From Actinopolymorpha sp. NPDC004070 (GTDB lineage: Bacteria; Actinomycetota; Actinomycetes; Propionibacteriales; Actinopolymorphaceae): 64,000 bases of DNA. Shown in pieces: positions 44,314-52,538 of the stretch. Position 1 is the first letter of the stretch, and each line of letters starts with the position of its first letter. The notes under the pieces are model-generated. The model saw only the letters and a list, made by a program, of their open reading frames with translations, ran no database searches and was not told where the DNA came from. The position numbers and the translations under genes are program-made. The stretch lies in NCBI RefSeq assembly GCF_040610475.1, contig NZ_JBEXMJ010000020.1, positions 1-64,000 on the forward strand. Direction: 5' to 3'.

Positions 44314-46323
44314 TCAGACCCGCCAGGTACTGGCATCGGTGACGACGAGCACTGCACCGGATCCCCCGGCCAGGGCGAGGGCCTGCGGCCCGGTGGCCGC
44401 GACCCGGAGCAGGTAGTGGACGGCGACCAGACCGGCCTCCCCGGCGAGCGCCCGCTTCACGGTGGCGAGGTCGGACTCGGCGAGTGCGGTGCTGAAGGAT
44501 GCGTCCTGCGTGACGGTGTTGGACGCCCCCACCGCGGCCAGGGTGACCATCTGCCCGTCGCGCAGTACGAGGAGCTGGACAGCGCCCTCCACCTCGAACG
44601 GCGCCACCGACAGCCGGACATCCGCAGCCGCGCCGGCCGCGACGCATGCCTGGCGAGCGGTCTCCTGGGCGGCGTCGGACACCCCCAGCGAGGTGGTCAC
44701 CATGAGCATGGCCAGACCCGCCGCCTCGATCAGCGACAGCTGCGGCGAGCCGCCCGCGTCGCGCGCGGGCCCCGCGGTCAACGGCAGGAAGCGCCAGTCC
44801 GCGCCGGCTTTCGGGCCGGCCACCCTGAGGCCCGCGGAATCCACCACCAGCACCCGGTCGTCCGGCTCCGCCCATGGCGGGTTGGTGAACGAGAACGGGT
44901 CGAGCCAGACCGCGGCGTCGGGTAAGGCTTGCCGGACGCTTCGGGGATCTGGACCGCGGGTGGTTGCCTCCGCCTCGACCGCCACGTCGATGGCCCCGCG
45001 CGGGACGGCGAGCCAGGCGCGGGTGTCACCCACGGACAGCGAAGCCCGGCTGACGAAGACGGCTGGGTCCTCTGCGACTCGGGCCCGGGCGGTGACCGTG
45101 ACGTTGGCCAGGCCGAGCAGTTCGCCGGTGGCGTGCGCGGAAATCAGCCTCACCCCCAGGTCGGCCGGAGTCACCACCGGGGTGGAGTCCGCCGTCACGC
45201 GGCGGCTTTGTCCGGCGACCGTCCTCGGCGCCTGGTCGGTCTCCAGCACCACCGAGCCCTCGAGGTCGTAGGCGAGTGCTTCGCCAGGCGCCAGGTGGAG
45301 CGTCGCCGAAGCGGGTGTGGGCGGCACGAGGCGAGCGGTGGCCGCGGCCGCGAACGGTCGGACGGGCAGGGCCGGCGGTGCCGTCAGACGGACCGAGGCC
45401 ACGACCGCTCCGGCCGGCATCGCGGGCAGAGTGCTGTGAACGGTCACCTGCTCCCGCCCGTCGGTGAGCGGTGGCACCTCGTGGGGGCGAACGGCGGCGT
45501 CCCCGTGCTCGCCGAGCACCGGGTCACAGGTCAGGCGCAGCAGGCGTACGGCCATGACGGGCTCGGTCAGGTCCCAGGTGAAGGTCGAGGTGCGCACCTG
45601 CTCGGCGAACTGCCACCCGCCCTCCTCCTCGTCCACGAACACCGGAGCGGCCAGTCGCGCCACGATCCGATCCACCACGGCAGAGGCCAACAGGTGAACG
45701 TCGTCCGGACCTTCGGTGACCGTGACGCCAGGCAGACCGGCGCGCGCCCACTCCTCCAGCTTCGCGGGCCGCACAGGTGCCGGGCCGATCCCGTTCGACA
45801 GTGCGTCCACGTCCACCGTCAGCCTGCCCTGGCAGCGCGCGGCGACCCCGCGGACGGTGACCAGCGCGACCGCCCCCAGGGTTCGCAGGCCGGCCCTCAG
45901 GGTGCCGACGAGCAGCTCACCGGCCACGCCGTCGAGGCGGACCAACGTGGGCAGCACCACACCGGCCGCCGCGTCGCATGGTTGCGGCACGAGCGCGGTG
46001 GACGGCAGCCTGAGGTCGGCGGGAGCGACGAGTCGTACCCATCCCTCACCGAGCGGCGCGGGGCGTGAGTGCGCCGTGCCGGTGGTCGGATCGGTGGCCG
46101 GATCAGTCGCCGTTGTGCCTGTCTCAAAGGAGAAACCGGCGGCGACAAGCGTGAACTGCGCGATCCCGCCGTCCCGCTCCTGGAGGTACTGGTCGACCTG
46201 CAGAGGCTCCGGACTCAACGAGGTGGGAACGACCGACAGCATGCCGGGTTGCTCGTAGGCGACGTAACCCTCGGCCACGCCGGAGCGCTCGGGTCGGCCG
46301 AAGTCGGGAAGGCCCGTGAACAT
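44314..46323 (-). CDS. 669-residue cluster protein of unknown function
   Basis: A soluble protein of strand-rich, Ala/Val/Thr-rich composition with repeated segments such as GAVVASVRLTAPPALPVRP and GLANVTVTARARVAEDPAVF, which look like successive beta-sandwich domains. The C-terminal 150 residues contain a helical stretch (LSLIEAAGLAMLMVTTSLGV) and a final alpha/beta region. The N-terminus MFTGLPDFGRPERSGVAEGY has no signal. The start is ATG at 46323 behind AGGAG, 8 bp after the 781-residue gene. I recognise no named domain; position and spacing make it a component of the same system. Confidence 0.75.
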   Translation of the reverse strand: MFTGLPDFGRPERSGVAEGYVAYEQPGMLSVVPTSLSPEPLQVDQYLQERDGGIAQFTLVAAGFSFETGTTATDPATDPTTGTAHSRPAPLGEGWVRLVAPADLRLPSTALVPQPCDAAAGVVLPTLVRLDGVAGELLVGTLRAGLRTLGAVALVTVRGVAARCQGRLTVDVDALSNGIGPAPVRPAKLEEWARAGLPGVTVTEGPDDVHLLASAVVDRIVARLAAPVFVDEEEGGWQFAEQVRTSTFTWDLTEPVMAVRLLRLTCDPVLGEHGDAAVRPHEVPPLTDGREQVTVHSTLPAMPAGAVVASVRLTAPPALPVRPFAAAATARLVPPTPASATLHLAPGEALAYDLEGSVVLETDQAPRTVAGQSRRVTADSTPVVTPADLGVRLISAHATGELLGLANVTVTARARVAEDPAVFVSRASLSVGDTRAWLAVPRGAIDVAVEAEATTRGPDPRSVRQALPDAAVWLDPFSFTNPPWAEPDDRVLVVDSAGLRVAGPKAGADWRFLPLTAGPARDAGGSPQLSLIEAAGLAMLMVTTSLGVSDAAQETARQACVAAGAAADVRLSVAPFEVEGAVQLLVLRDGQMVTLAAVGASNTVTQDASFSTALAESDLATVKRALAGEAGLVAVHYLLRVAATGPQALALAGGSGAVLVVTDASTWRV

Positions 46324-46331
46324 GGGTTCTC

Positions 46332-48677
46332 CTATGGCTGGGGCAGGGCCAGTAGGTTGCTGTCGGTGGAACGCCAGTCGGTGTCGGCCTGGCTGCGACC
46401 GGAGACGTGCACGAGGGTCTGACGGAAGCGGAACGACCCCAGCCCGCGGTCGAGCAGCCAGTCCTCGAGTGGGACCGGTACGGCGACGTCGTGCTGGAGC
46501 GTGGTGTGGTCGAGGAGTACGGCGCCGGACACGCCCTCGAACTGCACGCCGATGACCGAGAGGTCGCGCTCGGGGTCGCCCGAGGTGCCAAGGCCTCCAG
46601 TGGTGGTGATGAGCGTGACCACGCGTGGAAGGCGTTCGACCCGGCGGTCCAGCGTCTGGCTGACGACCTGCTCGGGTTGCACCACGACGCGGACCCCGCT
46701 GACGTCGAGAGTCACGTCGGCCTTGTCCGGCTGCGCCGGGCCCTGCGAAGGGGTGACCGTGACGTCGAGCGTCGCGCCTGGAGCGAGCGTCGCGGGCAGC
46801 GGACCCGTCATCGATGCCGCGGCTCCGTCGGTCCAGGCAGGCAACACGGGAACGTCCAACTCAACGTCACCCTCGTTGAGCAGGGTGACCGTCAGGGAGC
46901 CGTCGGGGCCGGGCTTCTCCATCCAGGACAGTGGGGGGACGGCCGGCCGATCGAGCCGCAACTCGACCGGCACCTGGTGGACTTCATCGTCCACGGTGAC
47001 GTCCACCCGGCCGCGCAGCAGTGCACTGGCCGCGCCTCCGGTCGTCAGGACGGCGTAGACGTCGCGGAGGTCGTCGAAGGCGAAACTCTCCGAGACCCAC
47101 CAGCCGCGCACCAGGTCCGGCGGAGCGTGCGTCGTGATCGCTCCCCCGGGCAGCCCAAGAGTGCAGGTGGCGGGATGGACGGCCGCTCGCAGCTCCGGCG
47201 GGCCTGCGCCCGCGGGTACGTGCCCGGCCAGGGCAGCCGCGGCGGCGTACAGCCGGGCCGGAGAGGTCTGTGGCACCAGGTGCACGCTGATCAGGGCGAG
47301 CGCACGCTCGGTGCCGGTTTGGGCATCGGTCGCCCTGCCGACCGTGAAGGACAGTTCCGGGCCGTAGGGCGCCTCGGCGAGCTGTCCGATGAGGAAGGCG
47401 TCGGGGAGGTAGTAGAAGACGTTGCCGCCGTTCTGGTCCTGGAAGTACACGTGGTTGCGCGACGTGGGCCCTTCGGCCGGCCAGGGCACGACCAGGGTGG
47501 CGAATCCCTTCGACGCGGCCGGCTGGCCGGAGGGAAACAGATAGGGGTGGGCGTCCACGTCGAAGCGGAGCGGCACGACGCTGTCCAGTGTGTTGCTGAC
47601 GAGCATGTACCGGGGCTCGGGCTCGTTCGGGCCGTCGCCGCCGACGACAGGACCCGGGTCGGGTATCGGCAGCGGAGGCACCGGAGGCACCGGCAGTGGC
47701 CACGGGATGGCCAGGGGGCGCCGGTGGTCACGCACGACAGGTCCGGTCCCGTCCCCGCCGGGGGTGCGGTGGTCGCGAACCACCACGTCGGGCGTTCGCA
47801 CGTCGTCCCGCACGACGACCTGCCGCAGCAGCGGCGCGGCGGCCACGGCCGGCTGAAGCGAGAGCCGGCGGAAGGACCGGTCAACGACGAGTTGCTGTCG
47901 CAGGTTCACCTGCTTCAGTCGCTCTGCCACGCCCTCCGCCTGGAGCAGTGTCTCGTTCGGACGAGGCTTCGGAGTCCCCTCCTCCGGGATGGGAATGGGT
48001 TCGAAGTGCCGTATCGGCTCCGGGATGGGGTTCGGGCCGACGCTGAGTACGAGGTCGGGGAGGATCACGTGCGTGTCGAGCACGTCGGGCTTCACCACGA
48101 CCAGCACACCCGGATCGGGCTTTCGCCACGCCGACTGCACTGCGACCGTGATGCTGCGGTGGACCACCAGTTGGGCCTGCTCCTCGTCGCGGGTGAACGC
48201 GCGCAGCAGCGCGTCGCGTTCCGGCAACGCCAGTAGCAGAACGAGTTCCGGCCGAACCTGCGTGTCGCCGAAGTTGGGGGTGAACTCGGCCACGGGGTAG
48301 TCGCGCACCATCTGTCCGGCCGACGAAACGCTGACGGAGAGTTGGTGCGGCAGGATCACGGCATCCGCCCGGGAGATTTCCGGTGCCGGATAGCTTTCCA
48401 GCCCGAACGTCATCCGCCACAGACCGTCCGCCAACGAGGTGGTGATCTCGTAATGACCCGTGGCCGGGCTGACGCGGAGCCGGTAGCGGGGCAGGTAGTA
48501 GACCTTCGCGGCGTCGGCCGGATCCTGGAACAGGACCGTGTCGTCGACCCGCCCGTCGGGGCTGACAGGCACGGTGACCTGCGACCGCGGGATCCCGGGC
48601 CGGAACGGCCCGATGCGGCGCAGTGTCTCCAGATCCATGCCTGGACGAGGAACTCGCCATAGCTGAGCTCCTGGCAT
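46332..48677 (-). CDS. 781-residue cluster protein with two 'YYLP' domains
   Basis: A soluble protein of unknown function. Two copies of the cluster's domain signature are visible: TVLFQDPADAAKVYYLPRYR near residue 50 and VYFQDQNGGNVFYYLPDAF near 410. Each is followed by strands like GHYEITTSLADG and GPELSFTVGRATD. A Pro-rich spacer (WPLPVPPVPPLPIPDPGPV) lies between. The C-terminal part has a beta-sandwich with 'LNEGDVELDVPVLPAWTDGA', typical of Ig-like extracellular modules. The start is ATG at 48677 behind GAGGAGG. It is probably related to the 729/754/1033 set at the level of the N-terminal domain. Confidence 0.75.
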   Translation of the reverse strand: MPGAQLWRVPRPGMDLETLRRIGPFRPGIPRSQVTVPVSPDGRVDDTVLFQDPADAAKVYYLPRYRLRVSPATGHYEITTSLADGLWRMTFGLESYPAPEISRADAVILPHQLSVSVSSAGQMVRDYPVAEFTPNFGDTQVRPELVLLLALPERDALLRAFTRDEEQAQLVVHRSITVAVQSAWRKPDPGVLVVVKPDVLDTHVILPDLVLSVGPNPIPEPIRHFEPIPIPEEGTPKPRPNETLLQAEGVAERLKQVNLRQQLVVDRSFRRLSLQPAVAAAPLLRQVVVRDDVRTPDVVVRDHRTPGGDGTGPVVRDHRRPLAIPWPLPVPPVPPLPIPDPGPVVGGDGPNEPEPRYMLVSNTLDSVVPLRFDVDAHPYLFPSGQPAASKGFATLVVPWPAEGPTSRNHVYFQDQNGGNVFYYLPDAFLIGQLAEAPYGPELSFTVGRATDAQTGTERALALISVHLVPQTSPARLYAAAAALAGHVPAGAGPPELRAAVHPATCTLGLPGGAITTHAPPDLVRGWWVSESFAFDDLRDVYAVLTTGGAASALLRGRVDVTVDDEVHQVPVELRLDRPAVPPLSWMEKPGPDGSLTVTLLNEGDVELDVPVLPAWTDGAAASMTGPLPATLAPGATLDVTVTPSQGPAQPDKADVTLDVSGVRVVVQPEQVVSQTLDRRVERLPRVVTLITTTGGLGTSGDPERDLSVIGVQFEGVSGAVLLDHTTLQHDVAVPVPLEDWLLDRGLGSFRFRQTLVHVSGRSQADTDWRSTDSNLLALPQP

Positions 48678-48751
48678 CGCCTGCCTCCTCGGTAGCGGTG
48701 GGGTCCAATCACTCGTTCGGAACTACACGGGGAGCAGTTGACACACGTCTG

Positions 48752-48991
48752 TCAGTCGGCAGGCGGTGGATGCGGGTTCTCCTCGGGTGGCTTCTCCGAG
48801 GCCACTTCCTTGCCGTGCAGACGATGAGGTGTTCGGCGCTTGAGCCGCGGGACGTATCCCGGCGGGCACAGCGACTCACCGGGTTCGCCCGCAGACGGGG
48901 CGCGAGCCGCCTCCGGATCGACGAGCACGCACTCGTACTCGTCGTCCGGCCCTGACGGAAGTACCGGAGGCAGCTCGTCTCCCGCGGTCAC
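48752..48991 (-). CDS. 79-residue protein downstream of the neprosin gene
   Basis: A short acidic-then-basic protein from GTG at 48991, two bases after the neprosin stop, so translation is probably coupled. Features: DDEYECVLVDPEAA, then SLCPPGYVPRLKRRTPHRLH, then an acidic Pro-rich tail. C-P-P-G-Y-V-P-R resembles the 'CPxGxxPxRR' motif of the neprosin activation peptide, so it could be a detached pro-region or inhibitor. That is inference. Two cysteines could form one disulfide. Confidence 0.6.
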   Translation of the reverse strand: MTAGDELPPVLPSGPDDEYECVLVDPEAARAPSAGEPGESLCPPGYVPRLKRRTPHRLHGKEVASEKPPEENPHPPPAD

Positions 48992-48992
48992 G

Positions 48993-50225
48993 TCACACTC
49001 CCCCGGGCCCGCCCCAGTAGAAGTACGAGCCCCAGCCACTGGTGCCGCTGAAGTCGGTCCAGATGTCGTACGCCGCGGCGTTGGTGACCTGTGGCACGCC
49101 CTGAATCCCCACCATCGTGCCGTTCGCGTCGCTCTGGTAGCGGAGGTTGCGCATGTAGGCGGCATGCGTCCAACCCGTGCCGGGGAGGGCCCCGCTGCCC
49201 ATGGCGGTGCTGGTGGGTTCGGGATGGTTGGCTGAGTCGTCGACGATCTCGCCGCCCCAGTCGACCTGGTCGGCCATGGTGCGAAGGCCGGTGTCGCTGT
49301 AGAGGCTGGCCGGGTAGTAACCCATCCACTCGGCGCCGATGCGGACCCACCAGTTGCCCTGGTAGAGCTGGACCTTGATCAGCAGGTCGTACTGGTCGCC
49401 GCCGGCGATGCTCTCGGCGACCCGCATGCCCGGGAAGGAGGACGTGCCGACCTGGACCCAGCCCCTGACGTCGGTGTTGTAACCCCCGAGGTTGTCGCCG
49501 CTCTGGGAGTACGCGTTCGTGGTGTAGAAGATGAAGAGGTGCGGCTCCCAGTCGCCGTTGAGGTCCTTGTAGGTCTGGGCGCCGACCTCGAGAGTCTGCA
49601 GAGCGGCGCCACTCCCCCGTACGGTCCAGAGCTGGCCGAGGGAGAACTCGTTGGACCACTGGACGTACGGCTTCCAGGTGTTGATGTAGGCCTCGGTGCC
49701 GTAGTTCGTGACGAACTGGTAGGCGTGCGCGTACTTGTGCTCGGCACCGATGGCGGGCGGATGCGGGTCGTCCGGCGGGGTGAACTCGGGCCGGTAGGGG
49801 CCCTTGGCGAGGTAGTCCTGAAGGGTGCCGACCGGGCGGAGCTGGTCGATGTTCTTGCGCATCACCGGGACCGTGCCTGGCGGGCCCTTCTCCACTTCCG
49901 GTGCGCGCAGCGCACGGGCGGCGGCACGGGTGCGACGGGCCGGGTCCTGCTCGATGCCATTCAGCGGCGGCGGCTCGGCCGGAGCGCCGTCGACCTGGGA
50001 CTCGACAGGCACCCAGTCGACCCGGTCGCCGGCCGCGGACGTGGTCTGGGTGACGACGTCGCGCCTGGCGTACAGGTCGAGGTGGTGCTGCCGGATCTCC
50101 TCCAGTCGTTCGGCCGCGGCCTTGAGGTCACCGTCCACCTCCGGACCCGCGAACTTCTGATGCGCGAGGCGACTCATCCGCGCCGGCGCGGCATGAGGGT
50201 TCCGCTCGATGAGCCCGACGTCCAT
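48993..50225 (-). CDS. Neprosin-family prolyl endopeptidase
   Basis: A 410-residue glutamic peptidase of the neprosin family. The activation-peptide motif GPPGTVPVMRKNI lies at 115-127. The catalytic domain starts near 165 with family blocks LQTLEVGAQTYKDLNGDWEP, FIFYTTNAYSQSG, GYNTDVRGWVQVG, VDWGGEIVDD and STAMGSGALP. The two family Glu residues are probably Glu213 and Glu326. Neprosins cleave after proline. Characterised members are secreted, yet no signal peptide is present here; the N-terminus is polar (MDVGLIERNPHAAPARMSRL). It is the first gene of the downstream unit, with TAGGAGG before ATG 50225. The Pro-Thr linkers of the 1033-residue protein are candidate substrates. Confidence 0.88.
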   Translation of the reverse strand: MDVGLIERNPHAAPARMSRLAHQKFAGPEVDGDLKAAAERLEEIRQHHLDLYARRDVVTQTTSAAGDRVDWVPVESQVDGAPAEPPPLNGIEQDPARRTRAAARALRAPEVEKGPPGTVPVMRKNIDQLRPVGTLQDYLAKGPYRPEFTPPDDPHPPAIGAEHKYAHAYQFVTNYGTEAYINTWKPYVQWSNEFSLGQLWTVRGSGAALQTLEVGAQTYKDLNGDWEPHLFIFYTTNAYSQSGDNLGGYNTDVRGWVQVGTSSFPGMRVAESIAGGDQYDLLIKVQLYQGNWWVRIGAEWMGYYPASLYSDTGLRTMADQVDWGGEIVDDSANHPEPTSTAMGSGALPGTGWTHAAYMRNLRYQSDANGTMVGIQGVPQVTNAAAYDIWTDFSGTSGWGSYFYWGGPGGV

Positions 50226-51194
50226 CGCCGCCTCCTAGTCCCCGCACCGTGTGAAGCGTTGCGATGAAAGCCGGCCCCATCTCGGCGCGAACGTCGAGGG
50301 ATGGCTGAGGCCGATCGAGTGAGTCGAGCAAGACCTTGCACGTCTGGTCGACGAGGAGGTCGAGTTGACAGAAAAAGAGGAGACCAGCATCGGAACCCCC
50401 GTCCCCCTGGGCAACGGCCTCCAAACGCTTTTGTGAGGCCGTGCACTAGAAAACACCACTCTCACCGTACGGTCAAGAGTTCCTCAACTCCGAATCAACC
50501 GAGCGTTGCGACGACGGCTGAACCCGCCTCGGCCACTACGACCTGGGCGCCGACCTGGGCCCGAGCTGCCGCACCGTCCCGTGCGCAGAGCCCAACCTCG
50601 CCAGGGAGGCGCGTACCATCCGCGCCGGGGCTTCCTGGGGTTGTACCAGTGGTGTCGCACCTCCCAACACCGCGGCGTGCAAGGCTACGACGATTCGGGT
50701 CCGCACAGGGATCGACCTTCGACCTACTCCAGACGCCAGAGTGCAATAGATACCGGCACGAGTCTTCCTGCAGTTCGACAGAACTCGAAATTGCTCGCCC
50801 AGAGTTCTTACGACGAGTCAGGAGAGGGAAAGGTTGGCGAACTTGTTCACCTGGTGTGCCGGCTCCTCGTCGTTCAACCATAAGAGAAGCGGACAACATT
50901 GTCGGCATCAGTTCGGGTCTCCGAACTGCCGATGAGAAGTGAAACGACCTCGAGCGGCGCAGACCAAAGCGAAGCAGGACACGCGCCGCGCAGTAGGCGC
51001 TTGCGGCCGGGGGCTTTATTTGTAAAGGCTCAACAGGTCAATGCCGAGGTTGGGAACCGATCCTTCACATCCGCCTCGGCAACGTGGGACGGAGCATCGA
51101 GCGGGGGCTCGGACGCCTCAGTCGGGGTCGGCGAGTTCGGGTCGGTAGGCCAACGGTCCGCGCATGTCGCGGTCGGGCCGACCTTGGTCGGCGA
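50226..51194. other. Long region between the two cluster transcription units
   Basis: About 970 bp without a gene I can defend. Short minus-strand frames exist (one ends at 50235 just before the neprosin ribosome site, one ends at 50495), but their composition is not convincing. TTGACC at about 50470 on the minus strand could be the -35 of the neprosin unit; its -10 is unclear. The region is less GC-biased than its flanks. Confidence 0.4.
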
Positions 51195-51232
51195 GCTGTG
51201 TGGGTGGCGGTCAGGACCGCCACCCACACAGC
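51195..51232 (-). terminator. Strong hairpin terminator after the holin-like gene
   Basis: GCTGTGTGGGTGGCGGTC pairs perfectly with GACCGCCACCCACACAGC: 18-bp arms and a 2-nt centre. It starts 33 bp beyond the stop at 51265 and separates the two cluster transcription units. Confidence 0.85.
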
Positions 51233-51264
51233 GTCAGTTCAGTTCAGGGCCGTACCTGCGGACG

Positions 51265-51627
51265 TCACGACACGTCTGCAGGCTCGAGGAGTTCGTCGGT
51301 GTCCTCGACATCGTGGCGCAGGCCCGCCGGAACGAGTCGGTTGCCGGCGTGGTCCGCCGGCCTGTCGACGGGCGTGATCCGGGCGCGTGCCGAGGTGACC
51401 GCCCAGGCCCAGACGACGGCCGGCGCCAGCACACTGGCGACGCCAAGGACCCGACGGTCGCGTGTTCCGACAGCTCCGCTTCTGACACCCGCGAGGGCCG
51501 CCAGGGCGGTGACCGAGCCGGCCACCGCGGCCCGGGTCAGCAGCGGCTCACGAGCCAGCCGGGTCGAGTCGACGAACCGGCCCACCCGCCGCAGTTCCAA
51601 CCGTTCAGGCAACGACGCGAAATCCAT
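51265..51627 (-). CDS. Small membrane protein, holin-like
   Basis: A 120-residue protein with two hydrophobic segments (LLTRAAVAGSVTALAALAGV at about 29-48 and VLGVASVLAPAVVWAWAVT at about 60-78) joined by a short charged turn, and a charged C-terminus. Its start overlaps the end of the amidase gene by 23 bp. A two-helix membrane protein next to a cell-wall amidase is the organisation of a phage lysis cassette, so a holin-like role is plausible. It may equally be a membrane anchor. No family is recognised. Confidence 0.65.
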   Translation of the reverse strand: MDFASLPERLELRRVGRFVDSTRLAREPLLTRAAVAGSVTALAALAGVRSGAVGTRDRRVLGVASVLAPAVVWAWAVTSARARITPVDRPADHAGNRLVPAGLRHDVEDTDELLEPADVS

Positions 51628-52477
51628 GCTTGACCCCCAGCTTCTTCAGGCTTTCCGATCCGGGAACTCCGTCCGCGTCTGCTCCGGAGTATCCGCAGCG
51701 CCGCTGCCATCGCGCGTAGGCGGCGACGGTGCGGGTGCCGAACGAACCGTCACTCGCGTACTGCGACGACAGCAGACCCTCGGCGGCGAGCGCACGCTCC
51801 ACGAGCCGTACGTCGTCCGCCGCTCCGGGCGTGACCGCACCCTGCGGCCGCTTCGGGTCCAGCTTCGCCGCCCTGGTCACGGCGGCGAGGCTCACCGCCG
51901 ACCCCGGCGGGCGCGGCGGCTCGGGTTGCTGTCCCCCGGCGACGGCGGCGGAGATGACGTCTCCCACCTGGGCGATCCGTGCGGGTGCGGGGCACGCATG
52001 GTGTTGGTTGAACCGTGGCGGCTTGGAACTGGTGTACTGCGCGTGCCAGCCGATGCCGCGGCCGAAGATCTCAGGCAGTTTCACCAGGGGCACGCCGTGG
52101 GTGTCTCTCAACCAGACGAGCAGGTTCGCCATCGCGGCGATCTGGTGGTCGTTCCATCGAGGGACCTTGCGGACGTCCTTGCCGTCCCAGACCCGGCCGG
52201 CGCCGTCCCAGGTCTCGATGCTGATGTGTCCTCTGCCGCCACCGAAATAGTTGCCGTCCAACTGACAATGGGCGACGCGTTCGGTGTCGACGTACTGCAG
52301 GACGTTGCCGTCCTCGGCGACGTAGAAGTGACTCTCGATCGACGACTGTAGCCAGACACTCTTGATGTTCTTGGCGTTGGAGACTGCCGTGTGCAGAACG
52401 GCTCCCCATGGTCGGATGCGGGGCTGGGTGTTCGCCTCCGGGAGCGGATCCCAGTCGGCGTGCGGATAACGGGCCAT
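51605..52477 (-). CDS. N-acetylmuramoyl-L-alanine amidase with peptidoglycan-binding domain
   Basis: A 290-residue cell-wall hydrolase that cuts between MurNAc and the stem peptide. The N-terminal Amidase_2 domain has zinc ligands His29 (AVLHTAV), His159/160 and Cys162 (FNQHHACPAPAR), and the structural ISIETW strand. A Pro-rich linker (QQPEPPRPPGSA) leads to a C-terminal peptidoglycan-binding domain (DDVRLVERALAAEGLLSS, GSFGTRTVAAYARWQRRCGY). There is no signal peptide, as in phage endolysins. The start is ATG at 52477 behind AGGAG. It overlaps the holin-like gene downstream. Confidence 0.9.
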   Translation of the reverse strand: MARYPHADWDPLPEANTQPRIRPWGAVLHTAVSNAKNIKSVWLQSSIESHFYVAEDGNVLQYVDTERVAHCQLDGNYFGGGRGHISIETWDGAGRVWDGKDVRKVPRWNDHQIAAMANLLVWLRDTHGVPLVKLPEIFGRGIGWHAQYTSSKPPRFNQHHACPAPARIAQVGDVISAAVAGGQQPEPPRPPGSAVSLAAVTRAAKLDPKRPQGAVTPGAADDVRLVERALAAEGLLSSQYASDGSFGTRTVAAYARWQRRCGYSGADADGVPGSESLKKLGVKHGFRVVA

Positions 52478-52538
52478 GGCGCGGACTCCTGAGATGAACG
52501 AGCTTACGGTGAAGGTGGTCCGGAAGAGGAAGGATCGG

